DNA of 32,754 nt. Origin: Gammaproteobacteria bacterium. GTDB lineage: Bacteria; Pseudomonadota; Gammaproteobacteria; Ga0077536. This document shows, piece by piece, positions 1 to 7,831 of the stretch (its first letter is position 1; each line of letters begins with the position of its first letter). The DNA lies in the NCBI GenBank assembly GCA_030833185.1, contig JAURHQ010000019.1:1-32754 (forward strand), given 5' to 3'. The position numbers and the translations under genes are program-made. Under the pieces are notes generated by a model. The model saw only the letters and a program-made list of their open reading frames with translations. It did not search any database and had not been told where the DNA came from.

Positions 1-223
1 CAAAGCCACCACGATGCGCCTTCAGATCGCGCAGGCGGCCTACGCGCTTTACCTTGTGCTTCCCCTCGACCGGGCCCGGCAGGTTGCGGCCGAGCGCGGT
101 CAGCCAGAGTTGTCGATCGGTGGGCAGGCCCTGCACGGCCGCAAATACGCCTTTGCGCCTGACCTTGTGAATCTCGGCTAATGCATCGGCAGCGTTCTTC
201 TGTAGCATCTTGAGTACATGCAT
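1..223 (-). CDS. IS4-type transposase, N-terminal part (runs off left edge)
   Basis: Translating the minus strand from the ATG at 223 gives 74 open codons to the window edge. The protein begins MHVLKMLQKNAADAL and contains LTALGRNLPGP followed by KHKVKRVGRL. This pattern (LTxLGRxLPGP, then KHxIKRVxRL) is typical of the N-terminal domain of IS4-family transposases, which precedes the DDE nuclease. A Shine-Dalgarno-like GGGGAGA lies about 6 bases upstream of the ATG and supports this start. The catalytic part lies outside the window, so whether the element is intact cannot be judged. It sits immediately past the 3' end of the RND transporter gene, so the element probably ends between about 224 and 351. 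Its terminal inverted repeat cannot be identified because the other end is missing. Confidence 0.75.
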   Translation of the reverse strand, partial: MHVLKMLQKNAADALAEIHKVRRKGVFAAVQGLPTDRQLWLTALGRNLPGPVEGKHKVKRVGRLRDLKAHRGGF

Positions 224-351
224 GGCGTCTCCCCGGCGACCTGATGGTTTTGGCGAACAAGCAGATCGCCTGGCGTCATGCATGTTCCCAAACACTAATC
301 CGTTGGTTTAGGCAATTATTTTCTGGGGAGCCGACAGACTCTGAGCCCAAA

Positions 352-2721
352 TCATTTTGGCGGTGGGGTGGCGGCGCCCACGATGAAGCTGGGCCGGAAC
401 ACCCGCACCAGCAGCGGGATGATGGTCACCGCACCGATCATGTGGCTGGTCAGCACCATGCAGAGCAACAGCGCCATATCGCTGTTGAAGCGCAGCGAGG
501 AGAGCGGAATCCACCAGGCAATGCCACCCACCACCATCGCCGCCGTGAACAGCACCGCGGCACCGGTGGTGCGCATCGCGACCACAATGGCCTCGTCGAT
601 CGGGCGGTGCCGGGCTTCCTCGCGGATCCGGTCCAGCATGTAGATGACGTAGTCGACGCCAAGCCCCACCCCCACCGAAGTCACCGGCAGCGTGTTGACG
701 TTTAGACCAATGTCGCGCAGCGCCATGAAGGCGCGGTTGACCATCACCGCAAGGCCCAGCACCGCGAACACCATCAATCCGGCCTGTATGGACCGATAGG
801 GTAGCGTCACCGAGATCATCACCAGTGTGATAATGAGCAGCGTCATGGTGTGGTCTGACTCGCGCACCTCCTCGTTGGCCGCGGCGACCAGTCCGATGAT
901 GCCGCCCGCGAAGCGCGGGGTAACGCCCTCCATGGGATGCTCGGCAAAAAAGCGCTTCGCGGCAGCGACCGCTTCGGCGACCGTCTCGCCGGTGGCGTCC
1001 TTGTAGAACACCACGACGTTGGCCGTGCGGGCTTCCTGATCCATGTATTCCAGAATGACCCGCGGCGTTGGCGAGCCGGCCTGATACATGAACAGCATGT
1101 TGCCGATGTCGCGCGAGGTGGTCGGCATGGTGGCCCAGCGCGGGTCGTCGTAGTGATAAAGCCGATTGATCGAACGCACCAGGTGCGGCACCTCACGGGT
1201 GCCGCCAAAGCTGCGGGTGCCCGCCATATAGCGTGCAAATTCCTGCGTGGTGCGCACAACAGCGGGGTCCCACATGCGCTCCGGCTTGTCGCCTTCCAGA
1301 TAGATGTTGAGCTGGTTGGCGCCGGCGAAGCGGCTGGCGATATGCGCCGCCGCGACGTTGAACTGACTGTCTGGAAACAGCAGCGGTGTACCCGGCCGGG
1401 ACTCGCCAATCGGCGGATTCCAGCCGAAGTAGAAAGAGCCGGCCGCCACCAGCGCCACCGCCCCGATGATGGTGCGGGTGGCACGCGGCGTGATGATCCA
1501 GCGCCCCATTGCGTGCATGGTCCGGGCGGGCAGGTCTTCGCCCTCGCTGACGGGGGCGAGCTTCGGGGTGGGCAACAGGGCCATCACCAGCGGCACCAGA
1601 ATGCCCACGGTCACAATATTGCTAGCCGACCACACCGCGCAGAAATAGCCGAGCTTCGCGATCATCGGGATGGAGGACACTGCCAGCACCATCAGCCCGG
1701 CGGTGTCGGTGAAAATGCCGATCGACGCCGGCACGATGAGTTCGCCCATCGAGGTCCGCACCGCCCGCTCGCGCGGCTGGCCGAGGCGAATTTCGTCGTA
1801 ATAGCGCTCCATCATCTGTACGCAGTGGCTGGCGGTGCGGGCGGAGATGAGGATGGGCACGACCAGCACCAGCGGGTCGAGGTTGTAGCCCATCCAGCCG
1901 ATGAAGCCGAGACCCCAGATGGCAGACAGCGCGGTGCCCAGCATGGGCACCAGCACGCCCGACAGCGAGCGAAAGTGCAGCCACAGCAGAATCACAATCA
2001 CGCCAAAGGTGACGAGGAAAATGGTGCTCAGTTCGGCGGAGTGGTGGTACAGCCAGCCTTTCAGCATCGGCTCGCCGGCCACGTAGAGCTTGGTCGAGCC
2101 GTCGTCTTCAACCTCGGCTTTCAGCTGTTGCAGGCGACGGTGGATTTCCCGGTAGTCGAGCCGGTCCTCGTCGAAGCTCGCCACAATCAGCGCCGCGCGT
2201 CCGTCGGTCGACAGATAGCTGCCGTAGATGATGTCGTTGTTCAGCATTTCCTCGCGCAGCTTTTTCAAGCCGGCCGGATCGCTGGGCAGCACGCGTGGCA
2301 GCACGGGCTCGGACTTGATGACCCCGCCCTCGCCGGTGTAGACGCGGCGGATTTTGGGGTGGGCGATGCTTGCCACCTGATAGTGATTGGCGCCGCGAAT
2401 CAGGTCGATTTCGCTGGTCAGCATCCGAATCTTGCCGAGCGTCGCGGTGGTGAAAATGTCGGCCTTGGGGTCGGTGACTTCCAGCGACATCGCCACCACG
2501 TTGGCGCCGCCAAAGGTCTGCTTCATGTCGTTGTAAGTCTTGATGAACTCGTGATCGCCCGGCAGCAAATCGAGAAACCTGGAATAGACCTCGATGCGGG
2601 GAATGGCCCAGGCCAGGATCAGCGTCGGCACGATTACGATCAGGAAGCTGGTCCATTTGCGGTCCATCAGCCAGTTGGCAAGGCGATGGCCGCGGGTATC
2701 GGGAATGGGCGGAGTGTGCAA
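352..2721 (-). CDS. RND/MMPL-family transporter (hydrophobic-substrate exporter type)
   Basis: This 789-residue inner-membrane protein has the two-fold RND layout. A first membrane helix at about residues 24-45 is followed by a periplasmic domain and a cluster of helices at about 220-380. A further helix near 415 leads to a second periplasmic domain and a second helix cluster at about 630-780. Family members move lipids, hopanoids, sterols or other hydrophobic compounds using the proton gradient. Single-chain proteins of about 800 residues like this one are common beside DUF1329 and acyl-CoA metabolism genes, and such genes occur further along this window. The first available start is TTG at 2721 with only a weak ribosome site (GAGAAA), so a shorter start at the later ATG (Met-Asp-Arg-Lys, about residue 20) is possible. 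The stop lies about 130 bases from the transposase start. The substrate is unknown. Confidence 0.85.
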   Translation of the reverse strand: MHTPPIPDTRGHRLANWLMDRKWTSFLIVIVPTLILAWAIPRIEVYSRFLDLLPGDHEFIKTYNDMKQTFGGANVVAMSLEVTDPKADIFTTATLGKIRMLTSEIDLIRGANHYQVASIAHPKIRRVYTGEGGVIKSEPVLPRVLPSDPAGLKKLREEMLNNDIIYGSYLSTDGRAALIVASFDEDRLDYREIHRRLQQLKAEVEDDGSTKLYVAGEPMLKGWLYHHSAELSTIFLVTFGVIVILLWLHFRSLSGVLVPMLGTALSAIWGLGFIGWMGYNLDPLVLVVPILISARTASHCVQMMERYYDEIRLGQPRERAVRTSMGELIVPASIGIFTDTAGLMVLAVSSIPMIAKLGYFCAVWSASNIVTVGILVPLVMALLPTPKLAPVSEGEDLPARTMHAMGRWIITPRATRTIIGAVALVAAGSFYFGWNPPIGESRPGTPLLFPDSQFNVAAAHIASRFAGANQLNIYLEGDKPERMWDPAVVRTTQEFARYMAGTRSFGGTREVPHLVRSINRLYHYDDPRWATMPTTSRDIGNMLFMYQAGSPTPRVILEYMDQEARTANVVVFYKDATGETVAEAVAAAKRFFAEHPMEGVTPRFAGGIIGLVAAANEEVRESDHTMTLLIITLVMISVTLPYRSIQAGLMVFAVLGLAVMVNRAFMALRDIGLNVNTLPVTSVGVGLGVDYVIYMLDRIREEARHRPIDEAIVVAMRTTGAAVLFTAAMVVGGIAWWIPLSSLRFNSDMALLLCMVLTSHMIGAVTIIPLLVRVFRPSFIVGAATPPPK

Positions 2722-2942
2722 GGGCGTTTCTCGGGCGTTGGGGCGGCGGCAAGGCGCGACCGTGGAGCGTGCTGTGCGCGGCCGGGAGGATGCGGGCGCG
2801 CGTCAGCCCGGATTATGCGGGCCGCGCCGTCGACTGGCGACCATCCCGCGCAGGCCAGCGCCAGACGGGCGATGGTGGGCGCGATTGCGGTAAAGGCCGT
2901 CCTGCCCCGACTGATACCGTCGTTGGCTGCGCGCACGCGTTT

Positions 2943-2965
2943 CGGCGTTGCCGCTCCCACGGGAG
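2943..2965. repeat. REP-like palindromic unit, copy A
   Basis: These 23 bases are identical to 3017-3039. The unit starts CGGCGTTGCCG and ends with a near-palindrome, CTCCCACGGGAG. Its reverse complement (GGGAGCGGC, a spacer, then GCCG) resembles the GTAGGAGCGGC...GCCGCG units at 28154-28217, so both probably belong to one REP-type family. Intergenic position and dyad symmetry fit REP elements. Confidence 0.6.
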
Positions 2966-3016
2966 AGGGCGCTTTTGCCCTTGACCCGCGTGGGCGTGTA
3001 ATTGCTGTTGGCGTCG

Positions 3017-3039
3017 CGGCGTTGCCGCTCCCACGGGAG
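3017..3039. repeat. REP-like palindromic unit, copy B
   Basis: Exact 23-base copy of 2943-2965, 74 bases downstream in the same orientation. It is preceded by GCGTCG, which extends the GCGGCG side of the dyad. See copy A for the family argument. Confidence 0.6.
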
Positions 3040-3157
3040 GGGCGCGACCTGACTTTATGTCGGGCTTGGGAAAATCAGGTCTCCGGCAGAATCGGTGCTC
3101 GGCTATTTCTGCAGACCGGGTGACACTAGCCCTCACTTTCCGCCTTGCAGGTAGTTC

Positions 3158-3448
3158 ATGTCTGACCTCTCCCGTCTGCCGGACGACCCCGCCTTGCGCA
3201 GCTTCGCCGAACTGGACCGCGCGGCCGGCCTGCCCAAGGGCGCGCACTTTCGGGCGTTCAAAGCCCTCGGCGCGGCGCTGCAGGAGGGCGTGCATTTTTA
3301 CTGCTGCGACAGCCGCGAAGTGCCCGAAATCTTCGCCCGCCTGCTGGCCAGCGGCCGGCTCTATCCCGGCACCGTGAACGCGGTGTTGTTGGCACCGGCC
3401 GGACAGGCGGCGCTGCGCGAGGCCTTGGCCGGCGGGCGGTGTCCCTAA
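3158..3448 (+). CDS. Small conserved-type hypothetical protein (96 aa)
   Basis: The frame encodes 96 residues, MSDLSRLPDDPALR to AGGRCP. The ATG is preceded by GCAGG at a distance of about seven bases, and third codon positions are strongly GC-biased like the neighbouring true genes. There is no signal peptide or membrane helix. The sequence is mixed helix with an acidic and aromatic centre (HFYCCDSREVPEIF) and a hydrophobic LYPGTVNAVLLAPAGQAALREAL tail region. I do not recognise the family with certainty. It somewhat resembles short uncharacterised proteins of Xanthomonadales with a GRxYxxxVNxVLLxxAG ending. It lies 122 bases upstream of the first BVMO on the same strand, but a spacer with a dyad separates them, so co-transcription is uncertain. 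Confidence 0.6.
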   Translation: MSDLSRLPDDPALRSFAELDRAAGLPKGAHFRAFKALGAALQEGVHFYCCDSREVPEIFARLLASGRLYPGTVNAVLLAPAGQAALREALAGGRCP

Positions 3449-3457
3449 ACCTCGACA

Positions 3458-3475
3458 GACCGTTAGACTACGGTC
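3458..3475. promoter_or_regulatory. Candidate operator dyad upstream of BVMO 1
   Basis: GACCGT and ACGGTC form a perfect inverted repeat with a 6-base spacer (TAGACT). The 18-base dyad is centred about 105 bases upstream of the BVMO GTG start and just after the preceding stop. Size and symmetry fit a TetR-type operator. No regulator gene lies next to it, so this is only a candidate. Confidence 0.35.
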
Positions 3476-3570
3476 GATAAGCGCGTCCGACCGGTGTGGC
3501 CCCTTGGGGCCGCTGCCGAAGCGCGGGCCCCCGAGCGTCGCATCCCGTTTTGCCTAGAGAGGAGTGTTCT

Positions 3571-5190
3571 GTGACTACCCAGCCGTCTTCCCCTGCCCGT
3601 TACGACGCCATCGTCGTGGGCGCCGGCCTGTCCGGCCTGTATCAACTGTACAAGCTGCGCGAGCGGGGCCTTGCGGTCCGGGTGATTGAGGCCGGCACCG
3701 GCGTGGCCGGCACCTGGTACTGGAATCGCTATCCGGGTGCGCGCTGCGACTCCACCGCCGAGTGCTATCAGTACTGGTTTTCGGACGATCTGCTCAACGA
3801 GTGGAACTGGAGCGAGCGCTTCCCGGCCCAGCCCGAGACCGAGCGTTACCTGAACTACGTGGCCGACAAGTTCGAGCTGCGCCGGGACATCCAGTTCAAC
3901 ACCCGCGTGGCCTCGACCGTTTACGACGAAGCGCGCGGGCGATGGACCATCAACACCACCGGCGGCGAGCGGTTTGAAGCGCAGTTCCTGGTGATGGCGA
4001 CGGGCGGGCTGTCCTCGCCGCAGATTCCCAAGTTCGCCGGCTACGACACCTTCAAGGGCCAGTCTTTCCACACCGGTCGCTGGCCGCACGAGCCGGTCGA
4101 TTTCACCGGCAAGCGGGTGGGCATCATGGGCACCGGCGCTACCGGCATCCAGGTCATCCAGACCATCGCGCCGCAGGTCGGGCAGCTGACCGTCTTCCAG
4201 CGCACGCCCAACTACGCCATCCCCATGAAGAACCCGCGCTACGACGAGGCCCGCATGGCCGAATTGCGCCAGCGCTATCCCGAAATGAAGGAACTGGTGC
4301 ACAACACTTTCACCGGCAACGACTACGACTTCGGGACCGTGACCTTCGATGAACTGACGCCCGCGCAGCGCGAAGCCCGGCTGTGGGAGTACTGGCACGA
4401 AGGTTCGCTCAAGTTCTGGGTGGGCGCGTTCGGCGAGCTGTTCGCCGACCAGCGGGTGAACGACTACGTTTCGGAATTCGTCCGCGCGCGGATTCGCGAG
4501 CGCGTGAAAGATCCGGTCACCGCCGAGAAGCTCTGCCCGAAGGACTACGGCTTCGGAACCCGTCGGGTGCCGCTGGAGACCAACTACTTCGAGGTCTACA
4601 ACCAGCCCAACGTGACCCTGATCGATACCAACGCCGATCCCATCGAGTGCTTTACCCCGACGGGTGTGCGCACGGCCAGCGGCGAACACGCGCTGGACGT
4701 GATGATTTTCGCCACCGGTTTCGATGCCGGCACCGGCGCGCTGACCGCGATCGATATTCGCGGCCGCAACGACCTGTCCCTGCGCGAGACCTGGGCGCGT
4801 GACGGTGTGCACACCTGGATGGGCCTGCAGGTTCACGGCTTCCCCAACCTGTTCATGATCATGGCGCCGCTGTCGCCGGCCGCCGCGTTCTGTAACGTGC
4901 CGACCTGCTCGCAGCAGCAGGCCGACTGGATCACCAACTGCATCGACTACACCCGCCAGCAGGGCCGCAAGGCGATCGAGCCCAGCGCCGAGGCCGAGGC
5001 ACGTTGGGGCGAGCACCACGATGAACTGGCCAACGCCACCCTCGTGCCGAAGACCAAGTCCTGGTACATGGGCACCAACATCGAAGGCAAGCAGCATCGG
5101 CTGCTGGCCTACGTGGGCGGCGCCAGCACCTATCGCTACGCCTGCGACAAGGTCGCGGCAGAGGGCTATTCCGAGTCCGTGTTCAGTTAA
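3571..5190 (+). CDS. Baeyer-Villiger monooxygenase, cyclohexanone/phenylacetone monooxygenase type
   Basis: This 539-residue class B flavoprotein monooxygenase is expected to insert one oxygen next to a ketone carbonyl, giving an ester or lactone, using FAD, NADPH and O2. An FAD Rossmann motif, GAGLSG, is at residues 17-22. The BVMO fingerprint FxGxxxHxxxWP reads FKGQSFHTGRWP at 161-172. An NADPH Rossmann motif, GTGATG, follows at 187-192, then QRTPNY, and a late ATGFD typical of the family. The length matches the single-domain CHMO/PAMO/steroid monooxygenase group. The GTG at 3571 is chosen because AGAGAGGAG precedes it by about six bases; earlier in-frame ATG codons lack such a site and would add non-homologous residues. 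A strong terminator follows directly. The true substrate (cyclic, aromatic or steroid ketone) cannot be read from the sequence. Confidence 0.92.
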   Translation: MTTQPSSPARYDAIVVGAGLSGLYQLYKLRERGLAVRVIEAGTGVAGTWYWNRYPGARCDSTAECYQYWFSDDLLNEWNWSERFPAQPETERYLNYVADKFELRRDIQFNTRVASTVYDEARGRWTINTTGGERFEAQFLVMATGGLSSPQIPKFAGYDTFKGQSFHTGRWPHEPVDFTGKRVGIMGTGATGIQVIQTIAPQVGQLTVFQRTPNYAIPMKNPRYDEARMAELRQRYPEMKELVHNTFTGNDYDFGTVTFDELTPAQREARLWEYWHEGSLKFWVGAFGELFADQRVNDYVSEFVRARIRERVKDPVTAEKLCPKDYGFGTRRVPLETNYFEVYNQPNVTLIDTNADPIECFTPTGVRTASGEHALDVMIFATGFDAGTGALTAIDIRGRNDLSLRETWARDGVHTWMGLQVHGFPNLFMIMAPLSPAAAFCNVPTCSQQQADWITNCIDYTRQQGRKAIEPSAEAEARWGEHHDELANATLVPKTKSWYMGTNIEGKQHRLLAYVGGASTYRYACDKVAAEGYSESVFS

Positions 5191-5198
5191 GCGTCCGG

Positions 5199-5232
5199 CC
5201 GGGCGCGCCGCCGTCGGCGCGCGCCGGTTTTT
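5199..5232 (+). terminator. Intrinsic terminator after BVMO 1
   Basis: A GC-only stem is formed by 5199-5210 (CCGGGCGCGCCG) and 5215-5227, with a CCGT loop and one bulged G, followed at once by TTTTT (5228-5232). It sits nine bases after the BVMO 1 stop and should uncouple the two monooxygenases. Confidence 0.8.
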
Positions 5233-5268
5233 CGTTATGTCCGCAAGTTGTGTAGAGGAGCAGCCCGC

Positions 5269-7179
5269 ATGAGCAGTCCGTTGAGTGAACAGGAAATCGC
5301 GAAGTTCACCGAAGCCGTCGCCATCGCCAATATTCCCACCCTGCTCATGACGCTGGTGCAAATGACCGGCGAGCGGCATTGGCTGGAGCCGCCCTACCGC
5401 CCGGCGCGCAGCGTCGGTCTGGGCGATAACGACACCGGCGGCCTGCCGGATGACATACAGGACGAAATCCGCGCCGCGACCTTGAAGGCCATTCTGGCCT
5501 GGCGCGCCGGCAAGCCGCTGGCGATCGACGAGCCCTCGCCGGAAATGCTGGTGGAAATGCTGTCGGTCGCGATGGGCGAGGAGGTGCCGGCGCACTACGG
5601 CCGCTTTACCGCAGAACTGTTCGGCCATCGGCCGGTGCCGCAAGACAAGGTGGCCGTGCCACCCGGCTTCCACGTGGTGGTGATTGGTAGCGGCGTGTCC
5701 GGCATTTGCGCGGCGGTCAATCTGAAGGCGGCGGGCATTCCCTTCACCGTGATCGAGAAGAACGACTCGGTCGGCGGCGTGTGGCGCGAGAATCACTATC
5801 CGGGTGCCGGCGTCGATACGCCCAACCATCTCTATTCGTTTTCGTTTGCGAAGTACGACTGGCCCATGTACTTCGCGCTGCGCAACGACCTGCACACCTA
5901 CCTGAAGCACGTCGCGGCGGAGTTCGAGCTCTACCCCTATATTCGCCTCAATACCCGGGTGCAGACGGCTGTCTACGACGAAGCCGCGCAGGGCTGGCAG
6001 GTGACGGTCACAACGCCCGAGGGCCAGACCGAGGTGTTGAAGGCCAATGTGGTGATCAGCGCGGCGGGCATCTTTAACCCGCCGGTGTGGCCAAAGATCA
6101 AAGGCCTCAAGACCTTTGCCGGCCCGTGCTTCCACACCGCCGAATGGCGTGATGACGTTGACCTCAAGGACAAGCGGGTGGCCATCATCGGCAACGGTGC
6201 CAGCTGCATGCAGATTGGACCCGAGATCCAGCACACGGTGAAATCGCTGACCATCTTCCAGCGCTCGCCGCACTGGGCCGCGCCCTTCCCGCAGTTCCGC
6301 AAGCAGGTGCCGGACGCCATGCGTTTCCTGTTTAACGAGGTGCCGCTGTATCAGGCCTGGTATCGCGTGAAGCTGGGCTGGACGATTAACGACCGCGTGC
6401 ACGCGACGCTGCAAAAAGATCCGGATTGGCCGTACAAGGACCGTTCGCTCAACGCCACCAACGACGCCCACCGCGCCTACTTCACGCGCTACATCAAGGA
6501 AGAACTGGGCGACCGGCAGGACCTGCTGCCGAAAGTGCTGCCGACCTATCCGCCCTTCGGCAAGCGAATGCTGATGGACAACGGCTGGTATCGCATGCTG
6601 CGTAATGAGCGGGTTCACTTGGTGGAAGAACGCATCAGCCACGTCGATGCGCATGCCGTCCATACCGAGGACGGCGTGGCGCATGAGGCGGACGTGCTGG
6701 TGATCGCGACCGGGTTCGACGTGCTGAACTTTGTGAACACCTACGAAATCGTGGGCCGCGGCGGGCAGACCCTGCACGAGGCCTGGGAAGGGGATAACGC
6801 GAAAGCCTATCTCGGCACGGTGGTGCCAAACTTCCCCAACCTGTTCGTGATGTACGGCCCCAATCTGCAGCCCGGGCATGGCGGCAGCCTGATCGTGGTG
6901 GTGGAGATGCAGATGCGCTTCATTATGGACATGCTGCGGCAGATGAATGCCCGCAACGTGGCGGCGGTGGAATGCCGGCCGGAGGTCCACGCCGAGTACA
7001 ACCGCAAGGTCGATGAGGCGCACGCCAACATGGTGTGGTCGCATCCCGGCATGACCACCTACTACCGCAACGATCGTGGCCGCATCGTGGTGAACGGGCC
7101 GTTTCTGAACGTGGATTTCTACGAGATGACGCGGCAGGCGAAGCTGGAGGAGTTTGTGCTGGAGCCCAGATCGGCGTGA
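5269..7179 (+). CDS. Baeyer-Villiger monooxygenase with N-terminal extension, 4-hydroxyacetophenone monooxygenase (HAPMO) type
   Basis: This 636-residue FAD/NADPH ketone monooxygenase carries about 130 extra N-terminal residues before the first Rossmann motif (GSGVSG, 140-145), as in 4-hydroxyacetophenone monooxygenase (about 640 residues). The BVMO fingerprint reads FAGPCFHTAEW at 283-293. The second nucleotide-binding motif is GNGASC at 308-313, where the last glycine is replaced by cysteine, followed by QRSPHWAAP. ATGFD occurs later. The ATG at 5269 follows AGAGGAG by eight bases and is preferred over the upstream ATG at 5248. HAPMO-type enzymes convert aryl alkyl ketones to aryl esters, but many relatives accept other ketones, so the substrate is left open. 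It lies downstream of BVMO 1 but behind a strong terminator. It ends 66 bases before the convergent VOC gene. Confidence 0.9.
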   Translation: MSSPLSEQEIAKFTEAVAIANIPTLLMTLVQMTGERHWLEPPYRPARSVGLGDNDTGGLPDDIQDEIRAATLKAILAWRAGKPLAIDEPSPEMLVEMLSVAMGEEVPAHYGRFTAELFGHRPVPQDKVAVPPGFHVVVIGSGVSGICAAVNLKAAGIPFTVIEKNDSVGGVWRENHYPGAGVDTPNHLYSFSFAKYDWPMYFALRNDLHTYLKHVAAEFELYPYIRLNTRVQTAVYDEAAQGWQVTVTTPEGQTEVLKANVVISAAGIFNPPVWPKIKGLKTFAGPCFHTAEWRDDVDLKDKRVAIIGNGASCMQIGPEIQHTVKSLTIFQRSPHWAAPFPQFRKQVPDAMRFLFNEVPLYQAWYRVKLGWTINDRVHATLQKDPDWPYKDRSLNATNDAHRAYFTRYIKEELGDRQDLLPKVLPTYPPFGKRMLMDNGWYRMLRNERVHLVEERISHVDAHAVHTEDGVAHEADVLVIATGFDVLNFVNTYEIVGRGGQTLHEAWEGDNAKAYLGTVVPNFPNLFVMYGPNLQPGHGGSLIVVVEMQMRFIMDMLRQMNARNVAAVECRPEVHAEYNRKVDEAHANMVWSHPGMTTYYRNDRGRIVVNGPFLNVDFYEMTRQAKLEEFVLEPRSA

Positions 7180-7192
7180 TCGAAGCGCGGAT

Positions 7193-7217
7193 GGTGGGGA
7201 AGCACGCCCCGCCACCC
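7193..7217. terminator. Weak hairpin between convergent genes
   Basis: GGTGGGG and CCCCGCCACC can pair with one bulged base, between the stops of BVMO 2 (plus) and the VOC gene (minus). There is no clear T-run on either side, so terminator function is a guess from position. Confidence 0.3.
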
Positions 7218-7245
7218 GCGCCCGACTCGGCGCCGCAGCGTGCCG

Positions 7246-7731
7246 CTACTTCCAGCTTGCACCGCCGGCGTTTTCCCAAATCTGGATCATGTTGCCGTCC
7301 TTGTCGTAGAAGAGAAACGAGCGGCCTATGTTCGCGCACTGCCAGACGTATTCGGTCTGGGTCTGGTAGCCGGCGGCGCGAACTTTCGCAAAGAAGCTGT
7401 CGATGTCATCCACCAACAGCCCCAATTCATGAAAGCCGGTATGGCCATAGCGAAGATTTTCCGACGGTGTTTTCTGGATGGCCGGTACTTCGCATTCCTG
7501 TAGTTCGATCAGCGCACCTTCGGGTGAACTGAGCAGCGCCATCTTCGAGCGCGCGCCTTTGACTTTGAAGATATCGTCGAGCAAGGCAGGGTACATAAAG
7601 GTATTCGGCCCTGGGGCCGGACCGTCCGGAATCACCGTTTCGACCGCGAGTTCAAATCCCATGACGTCGCGCCAGAGGTGGATGGCTTCCTGCAAATCCG
7701 AGACAAAAATGGCCATGTGATGAAAACGCAT
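7246..7731 (-). CDS. VOC-superfamily (glyoxalase/bleomycin-resistance/dioxygenase fold) protein
   Basis: This 161-residue soluble protein has two beta-alpha-beta-beta-beta modules of the vicinal-oxygen-chelate fold. It opens with MRFHHMAIFVSDL, with candidate metal ligand His4 or His5. The other expected ligands are Glu76 (ALIELQEC), His101 (GFHELGLLVDD) and Glu153 (NMIQIWE). The full H-E-H-E set suggests a metal-dependent enzyme such as a lyase, epimerase or isomerase rather than a mere binding protein. The ATG at 7731 follows AGGGGAGA at good spacing. It lies 100 bases downstream of the CoA transferase on the same strand, so the two may be co-transcribed. In this setting a role on an acyl-CoA or ketone intermediate, such as a methylmalonyl-CoA-epimerase-like step, is possible but not shown. 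Confidence 0.8.
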   Translation of the reverse strand: MRFHHMAIFVSDLQEAIHLWRDVMGFELAVETVIPDGPAPGPNTFMYPALLDDIFKVKGARSKMALLSSPEGALIELQECEVPAIQKTPSENLRYGHTGFHELGLLVDDIDSFFAKVRAAGYQTQTEYVWQCANIGRSFLFYDKDGNMIQIWENAGGASWK

Positions 7732-7831
7732 GCTGGCTCTCCCCTGAAGCGATTGTTTTTAGCGGCTAACGGCCGGCGCCGCGTTGGCGCGGACCTGTCG
7801 CAGCATTGAGCCAGACGCCGCGTTTTGGCAA

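Larger units (their letters stand above)
2722..3157. other. Intergenic spacer between divergent genes, with repeats
   Basis: No convincing gene is seen in these 436 bases. Reading frames through the region have poor composition and no plausible ribosome sites. The segment holds two identical 23-base repeat units (listed separately). It also holds a 7-base inverted repeat, GACCTGA at 3046-3052 and TCAGGTC at 3075-3081, with a 22-base loop. Promoters for the RND gene (minus) and the 96-residue gene (plus) must lie here, but no clear -35/-10 pair was recognised. Confidence 0.5.

Noticed and set aside
937-3123. 728-codon plus-strand frame over the RND gene
   Set aside because: Antisense shadow of the RND transporter; composition is His/Arg/Gly-rich with no recognisable fold.
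3463-7215. 1250-codon open frame on the minus strand opposite both BVMO genes
   Set aside because: It is rich in His, Arg, Gly and Val with no domain pattern. It is the antisense shadow of two clearly homologous GC-rich BVMO genes.
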